This document shows, in pieces, positions 60,150-64,000 of a stretch of 64,000 nt of DNA. Source of the stretch: Rhodosalinus sp041365695 (lineage in GTDB: Bacteria > Pseudomonadota > Alphaproteobacteria > Rhodobacterales > Rhodobacteraceae); the NCBI RefSeq assembly GCF_041365695.1, contig NZ_JBGFSJ010000006.1:1-64000 (forward strand), written 5' to 3'. A model generated the notes under the pieces. That model had not been told where the DNA came from. It did not search any database and saw only the letters and a list, made by a program, of their open reading frames with translations. Position 1 is the first letter of the stretch. Every line of letters begins with the position of its first letter. Made by a program: the position numbers and the translations under genes.

Positions 60150-61241
60150 ATGAGCCTCGCGCCAGACCTTGTCGAACAGATCGCGCGTGCCCGCGCAGAC
60201 CTGCGCATGGGCGTGGGCGTGGTGCTGACGGGCGCGGGGCGGGGGGCGCTGGTGCTGGCCGCCGAGACGCTGCGCCGTGAACGGCTGGAGGCCGTGACGG
60301 CGCTTGGCGCGGCCCCGAGCCTTGCGATCACGCGGCGCCGGGCCGAGACGCTCAAGGCGCGGGTCTATGACGAGGATCTCGCCCGCGTGCGCCTGCCCGC
60401 GGACGCCGATCTGGGCTGGATCCACGCCGTGGCGGATCCGGCCGACGATCTCGCCCGCCCGATGAAGGGCCCCCTCGTGTCCGAGCGGGGCGGCGACGCG
60501 GCGATGCACCGCACAGCGCTGCGGCTGGTGAAATCGGCCCATCTGCTTCCCGCCGCACTGGTGGCGGATCTCGCCGATCCGCAGGCGTTCGCCGCCGCGC
60601 ACGGGCTGACGCTGCTGCCCGCCGGGCTCGCCGATCCGGTGCTCGCCGCGGTCAGCCCGCTTCACACGGTGGCGCAGGCGCGCCTGCCGGTGGAGGCCGC
60701 GGGTGCCGGGCGGCTCCACGTCTTCCGGCCCGAGGACGGCAGCGAGGAGCACTACGCCTTCGAGATCGGCAAGCCCCACCGCGATCGCCCCGTGCTCGCC
60801 CGGCTTCACTCGGCCTGTTTCACCGGCGACGTGCTGGGCAGCCTCAAATGCGATTGCGGCGCGCAGTTGCGCGGCGCGCTCGCCCAGATGGGCGCGGAGG
60901 GCGCGGGCGTGCTTCTCTACCTCAACCAGGAGGGGCGCGGCATCGGCCTGGCCAACAAGATGCGCGCCTATTCCCTGCAGGACCAGGGTTTCGACACGGT
61001 GGAGGCCAACCACCGGCTGGGCTTCGAGGACGACGAGCGCGACTTTCGCATCGGCTCGGACATCCTGCGGCGCATGGGTTTCACGGAGGTGCGGCTGATG
61101 ACGAACAACCCCGCGAAACTGCACATGATGGAGGCCTGCGGCCTTACCGTTGCCGAGCGCGTGCCGCTCAGCGTCGGCCGCCGGGCCGAGAACGAGGGCT
61201 ACCTCGCCACGAAGGCCGCGAAATCGGGGCACCTGCTGTGA
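60150..61241 (+). CDS. ribA: GTP cyclohydrolase II
   Basis: This 363-residue protein should open GTP to start riboflavin synthesis. The C-terminal half carries the zinc site CFTGDVLGSLKCDC, then GGRGIGL-like EGRGIGLANKMRAY and MTNNPAK. The N-terminal 150 residues do not resemble a functional DHBP synthase (RibB), as in other alphaproteobacterial RibA; their role is unclear. AAGGA precedes the ATG at 60150. The stop overlaps the next gene's GTG (GTGA). Confidence 0.92.
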   Translation: MSLAPDLVEQIARARADLRMGVGVVLTGAGRGALVLAAETLRRERLEAVTALGAAPSLAITRRRAETLKARVYDEDLARVRLPADADLGWIHAVADPADDLARPMKGPLVSERGGDAAMHRTALRLVKSAHLLPAALVADLADPQAFAAAHGLTLLPAGLADPVLAAVSPLHTVAQARLPVEAAGAGRLHVFRPEDGSEEHYAFEIGKPHRDRPVLARLHSACFTGDVLGSLKCDCGAQLRGALAQMGAEGAGVLLYLNQEGRGIGLANKMRAYSLQDQGFDTVEANHRLGFEDDERDFRIGSDILRRMGFTEVRLMTNNPAKLHMMEACGLTVAERVPLSVGRRAENEGYLATKAAKSGHLL

Positions 61242-61738
61242 CGGGCAGCGCCGGGGACATGGTGCTGACACCGCGCGGGCTGCGCTTCCGCGGGCGGCTC
61301 TACCCCTGCGCGATCGGCCGGACCGGCGTCACGGGGGCCAAGCGCGAGGGGGACGGCGCCACCCCGCGCGGCACCCACCGGATCGTGGGGATGCTCTACC
61401 GCCCGGACCGGATGGCGCCGCCCGCCGACTGGGCGGTGCCGATCAGGCCGGGCGATCTGTGGTCCGACGACCCGCGCCACGAGGATTACAACCTCATGGT
61501 CCGCGCGCCCTATCCCTGGAGCCACGAGGCGCTCCGCCGGCCCGATCCGCTTTACGATCTGGTGCTGGTCACCGACTGGAACTGGCCGCGGGCCGAACGC
61601 GGCCGCGGATCATGCATCTTCATCCACCAGTGGCGGCGACCGGGCTATCCCACGGCGGGCTGCGTCGCGCTGCGGCGCGATCACCTGCGCGAGGTCGCGG
61701 CGCGGATCGGCCACGACACGCGGCTGATCGTGCCCTGA
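61238..61738 (+). CDS. L,D-transpeptidase (YkuD) family protein
   Basis: This 166-residue protein has the YkuD active site: His130 (IFIHQW) and Cys142 in YPTAGCVAL. The usual SxGC is TxGC here. No signal peptide is evident, so it may be cytoplasmic or exported by another route; it is of the short DUF-like YkuD group. The start is taken as the GTG at 61238 overlapping ribA; an ATG at 61259 is the alternative. Confidence 0.82.
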   Translation: MTGSAGDMVLTPRGLRFRGRLYPCAIGRTGVTGAKREGDGATPRGTHRIVGMLYRPDRMAPPADWAVPIRPGDLWSDDPRHEDYNLMVRAPYPWSHEALRRPDPLYDLVLVTDWNWPRAERGRGSCIFIHQWRRPGYPTAGCVALRRDHLREVAARIGHDTRLIVP

Positions 61739-61741
61739 CGC

Positions 61742-62401
61742 TCACGCCCCTTCGTCGCGCGCCCCGAAGATCGCGCTGCCCACGCGCACATGGGTCGCGC
61801 CGAAGGAAATCGCCTTCTCGAAATCGTCGCTCATCCCCATGGAGAGGCCCGCGAGGCCGTTGCGCTCCGCGATCTTGGCCAGAAGCGCGAAGTGCAGGCT
61901 CGGCTCCTCCTCGACCGGCGGGATGCACATCAGCCCCTCGACCGGCAGGTCGAGCCCGCGGCATTCGGCGATGAAACCGTCCGCCTCGGCGGGCGGGATG
62001 CCGGCCTTCTGCGGCTCTTCGCCGGTGTTGACCTGCACGAAAAGCTTCGGGCAGTGGCCGATCTCCTGCGCGAGGCGCGCGAGTGTCCGCGCGAGCTTCG
62101 GCCGGTCCACCGAGTGGATCGCCTGCACAAGCTCCATCGCCTGGCGCGCCTTGTTGGTCTGCAAGGGCCCGACCAGGTGCACCTCCACCCCGTCGTAGCG
62201 CTCGCGGAAGGCGGGCCACTTCTCCGCGGCCTCCTGCACGCGGTTCTCGCCGAAGACGCGGTGCCCGGCCTCCAGAACCGCCTCCACACGCTCCAGCGGC
62301 TGCTTCTTCGACACGGCGACCAGCGTGACGGAGCCGTCTTCGCGGCCCGCGGCGAATTCCGCGGCGGCGATTCGCTCCCGGATGTCCTGCAATCCGCTCA
62401 T
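61742..62401 (-). CDS. YggS/PLPBP-family pyridoxal phosphate homeostasis protein
   Basis: This 219-residue single-domain PLP-binding barrel has the PLP lysine in VAVSKKQP and the conserved FGENRVQEA, HLVGPLQTNK and SMGMSDDFEKAI blocks. It buffers PLP and affects amino-acid homeostasis. AAAGGA precedes the ATG, which overlaps the stop of the TPR-sulfotransferase gene (ATGA at 62398-62401). It converges with the L,D-transpeptidase gene 3 bp away. Confidence 0.95.
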   Translation of the reverse strand: MSGLQDIRERIAAAEFAAGREDGSVTLVAVSKKQPLERVEAVLEAGHRVFGENRVQEAAEKWPAFRERYDGVEVHLVGPLQTNKARQAMELVQAIHSVDRPKLARTLARLAQEIGHCPKLFVQVNTGEEPQKAGIPPAEADGFIAECRGLDLPVEGLMCIPPVEEEPSLHFALLAKIAERNGLAGLSMGMSDDFEKAISFGATHVRVGSAIFGARDEGA

Positions 62402-63855
62402 GCCGTCCTTTCCCATTCCTCGAGGAAGGGCGCGAGCTCCGCCTCGTAGCGCCGCCACGCCTCGGCGGAGCTCTTGTAGATCGGCTGGCGCACCTGATGA
62501 AGCGACAGCGTCTTCACCGAGCCGGCCGCCTTGTGGAAATCGAGACAGCCCGGCTCCCAGTCGAGGCCGGCCGCGGCGACGAGGGCGCGCGCCTGCGGCT
62601 CGGGATCGGAGACCAGATCCTCGTAGCCGACCTCGTGGATCACGCCGGGCAGGCGCGCCTTCCACGCCTCGAGGATGCGCCCGTAAAGACGCATGTAGCG
62701 GGCGATGTCGCGCAGATCGTTGGAATAGCGGTGGGTGCCGCCCTGGAAGTGATTCTTGTAGATCGAGAGCGCCACGTCGCGCGGATCGCGCCGCACTGCC
62801 ACGAAGCGCGCGCCCGGAAGCACGCGCGCGAGATAGCCGACAAGCTGGAAGGTCTGGATCGACTTGTCGGTCACGCGCGCGTCGAATCGCACCTCCGCGC
62901 GCACCCGCGCCTCGTAGGCGGCGGCGAAATCGAGATGCGTGCGGGGATGGGCCTTCGACACGGGCGTGAAGGCGCGGCCGGCCTGGAAGCGGCGGTAGAA
63001 TTCGTCGAGCGCGAGGCCCAGCTCGCCGCCGGCCTCCACGGTGGAATGGGCCGCCACGATCTGCTCGACCAGCGTGGTGCCCGAGCGCGGCAGCCCGATC
63101 ACGAAGACGGGCCGGAAATCCTCTGCGGCGGCGGGCACCTTCGACAGATCGTCCATCGCGGCATGAAGCAGGTCGATCTCGACCGCGCGCTCGTCGAAAT
63201 CGAAGGGAAACGCCCTGCGCTGCAACGCGTTGGCCGTGTCGAGATAGCCGAACACCCGGTCGTGGCGCTTGGTGTCCTCCATCGCCTTGGCCAGCGCGAA
63301 GGCCAGCTGGCAGCGCGCGCCCTCGGTCAGGTCGTCGCGGGCATAGACCTGCTCCATCTCGGCGATCAGCGGGTCGCCGGGCGCGAGTTTCCGTGTCGCG
63401 CCGACCATGCGGTAAAGCTCCCCCTGCGCGGGGTTGTGGCGGATGGCGGTCATGAACTCGGTCTCCGCCGCGTCGAAATCGCCCATCTGCTGAAGAAGAA
63501 GCGCCTTGTCGGCGCGCGGCTTGGGCGCCTTGGGGCGGGCGGCGATCAGCCGGTCATAGGTCTTCAGCGCGGCCTCGGGGCGGCCGGCCGCCTCCTCGAT
63601 CTGCGCCTGAAGGGCGAGAAGCGCGGGCTCCCCGGGTTTCAGCCGCGCTGCGGTCTTCAGGTGTTTCGCGGCGGCGTCGAGGTCGCGCTCGGCCAGGGCG
63701 ATGCGGGCAAGGTGGTAATGCGGCTCCGGCGCGCGGGGCGCGGCGCGGGTCAGGTCGGCGTAAAGGCGCCGCGCCTCGGCCAGCCGGCCCTTGGCGTGAA
63801 GCGCGCCGGCCTTCGCGAAAGCGGCCTTGATCTGCTGGGGCGTGGGCGGGGGCAT
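62398..63855 (-). CDS. TPR-repeat sulfotransferase
   Basis: This 485-residue protein has an N-terminal TPR region (residues 1-about 220, with motifs such as AKGRLAEARRLYADL and GRPEAALKTYDRLIA). The sulfotransferase domain follows: 5'-PSB loop VIGLPRSGTTLVEQIV and 3'-PB region VAVRRDPRDVALSIYKNHF. TPR-sulfotransferases resemble the tyrosylprotein type; the acceptor is unknown. The start at 63855 has GGAG seven bases upstream. It is coupled to YggS by an ATGA overlap. Confidence 0.88.
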   Translation of the reverse strand: MPPPTPQQIKAAFAKAGALHAKGRLAEARRLYADLTRAAPRAPEPHYHLARIALAERDLDAAAKHLKTAARLKPGEPALLALQAQIEEAAGRPEAALKTYDRLIAARPKAPKPRADKALLLQQMGDFDAAETEFMTAIRHNPAQGELYRMVGATRKLAPGDPLIAEMEQVYARDDLTEGARCQLAFALAKAMEDTKRHDRVFGYLDTANALQRRAFPFDFDERAVEIDLLHAAMDDLSKVPAAAEDFRPVFVIGLPRSGTTLVEQIVAAHSTVEAGGELGLALDEFYRRFQAGRAFTPVSKAHPRTHLDFAAAYEARVRAEVRFDARVTDKSIQTFQLVGYLARVLPGARFVAVRRDPRDVALSIYKNHFQGGTHRYSNDLRDIARYMRLYGRILEAWKARLPGVIHEVGYEDLVSDPEPQARALVAAAGLDWEPGCLDFHKAAGSVKTLSLHQVRQPIYKSSAEAWRRYEAELAPFLEEWERTA

Positions 63856-63900
63856 GGCGGGCTCCGTGGGTCGCCGCCAAGTAACACCCCGAGCGCGCAA

Positions 63901-63932
63901 AAGAAAAGAGCGGGCCGCGAGGGCCCGCTCTT
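63901..63932 (-). terminator. terminator of the right-edge outer-membrane protein gene
   Basis: An 11-bp stem (AAGAGCGGGCC 63906-63916 with GGCCCGCTCTT 63922-63932) has a 5-nt loop and on the minus strand is followed by TTTTCTTTT. It lies 22 bp past the partial gene's stop. Confidence 0.85.
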
Positions 63933-63954
63933 CGGTAGTCGGGGATCGTGACGC

Positions 63955-64000
63955 TTAGAAGCTCATCGAGAGGCCGAGCGACCAGGTCTCCACGTCGTCA
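63955..64000 (-). CDS. C-terminal end of a probable outer-membrane beta-barrel protein
   Basis: The visible codons read DDVETWSLGLSMSF then TAA. A terminal Phe after alternating hydrophobic residues is the BamA-recognised end of outer-membrane barrels such as porins. The rest lies beyond the window, so the family cannot be named. A strong terminator follows. Confidence 0.6.
   Translation of the reverse strand, partial: DDVETWSLGLSMSF

Overview
The window reads as a contiguous chromosomal segment of a GC-rich alphaproteobacterium. Rhodobacterales (Rhodobacteraceae or Paracoccaceae) is the best fit. The reasons are the very high GC content, the family mix (DUF1523, DUF1643, DUF1285, a GT14/DUF5928 glycosyltransferase, an orphan PstB, SoeABC, GlcDEF, a CenR-like response regulator) and the dense packing with ATGA/GTGA stop-start overlaps. 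I saw no rRNA, tRNA, CRISPR array, insertion sequence, phage gene or origin. No gene-free stretch exceeds about 260 bp. The longest (59013-59272) holds a candidate small RNA. Functions are inferred by reading motifs and recalling families; no database search was run.

Layout. 1-10 kb: a truncated unknown ORF, a SoeABC-type sulfite dehydrogenase operon, two small membrane proteins, creatinase, an alpha/beta hydrolase, and divergently succinate-semialdehyde dehydrogenase. 10-20 kb: DUF1643 and DUF5665 proteins, rpsO-pnp, an AstE-like deacylase, 1-Cys peroxiredoxin, a second aldehyde dehydrogenase, a VOC dioxygenase-like protein, an RluA-type pseudouridine synthase, truB and a small heat-shock protein. 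The heat-shock gene sits behind a sigma-32-like promoter and a ROSE-type RNA thermometer. 20-33 kb: two tandem secreted serine proteases, the glycolate oxidase operon glcDEF, and a translationally coupled MoxR/DUF58/BatA-DUF4159/glutamine-amidotransferase-like operon. 33-45 kb: a CDF transporter, a universal stress protein, polA, an ABC ATPase with no adjacent permease, a HIT protein, a GT14 glycosyltransferase divergent from a sulfotransferase, pstB, free-methionine sulfoxide reductase and a thiolase. 45-64 kb: an STAS/anti-sigma kinase pair, gamma-glutamyltransferase, hspQ, a lytic-transglycosylase-like lipoprotein, lolA-ftsK-dapC, an amidase, a ubiquinone-type hydroxylase, Trm112-LON-cnoX, xthA, an OmpR-type regulator, ribA with an L,D-transpeptidase, YggS with a TPR-sulfotransferase, and the last codons of a probable outer-membrane barrel protein.

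How they fit together. The metabolic genes point to a heterotroph oxidising sulfite (SoeABC), glycolate (GlcDEF), creatine (creatinase) and aldehydes. Envelope and polysaccharide genes (GT14, two sulfotransferases, LolA, L,D-transpeptidase, SLT lipoprotein, proteases) are scattered through the window. Stress and proteostasis genes (Hsp20, HspQ, CnoX, LON domain, Prx, MsrC, Usp) are frequent.

The two most interesting non-coding signals are the Hsp20 thermometer at 20053-20142 and an FNR-box-preceded candidate sRNA at 59133-59212.
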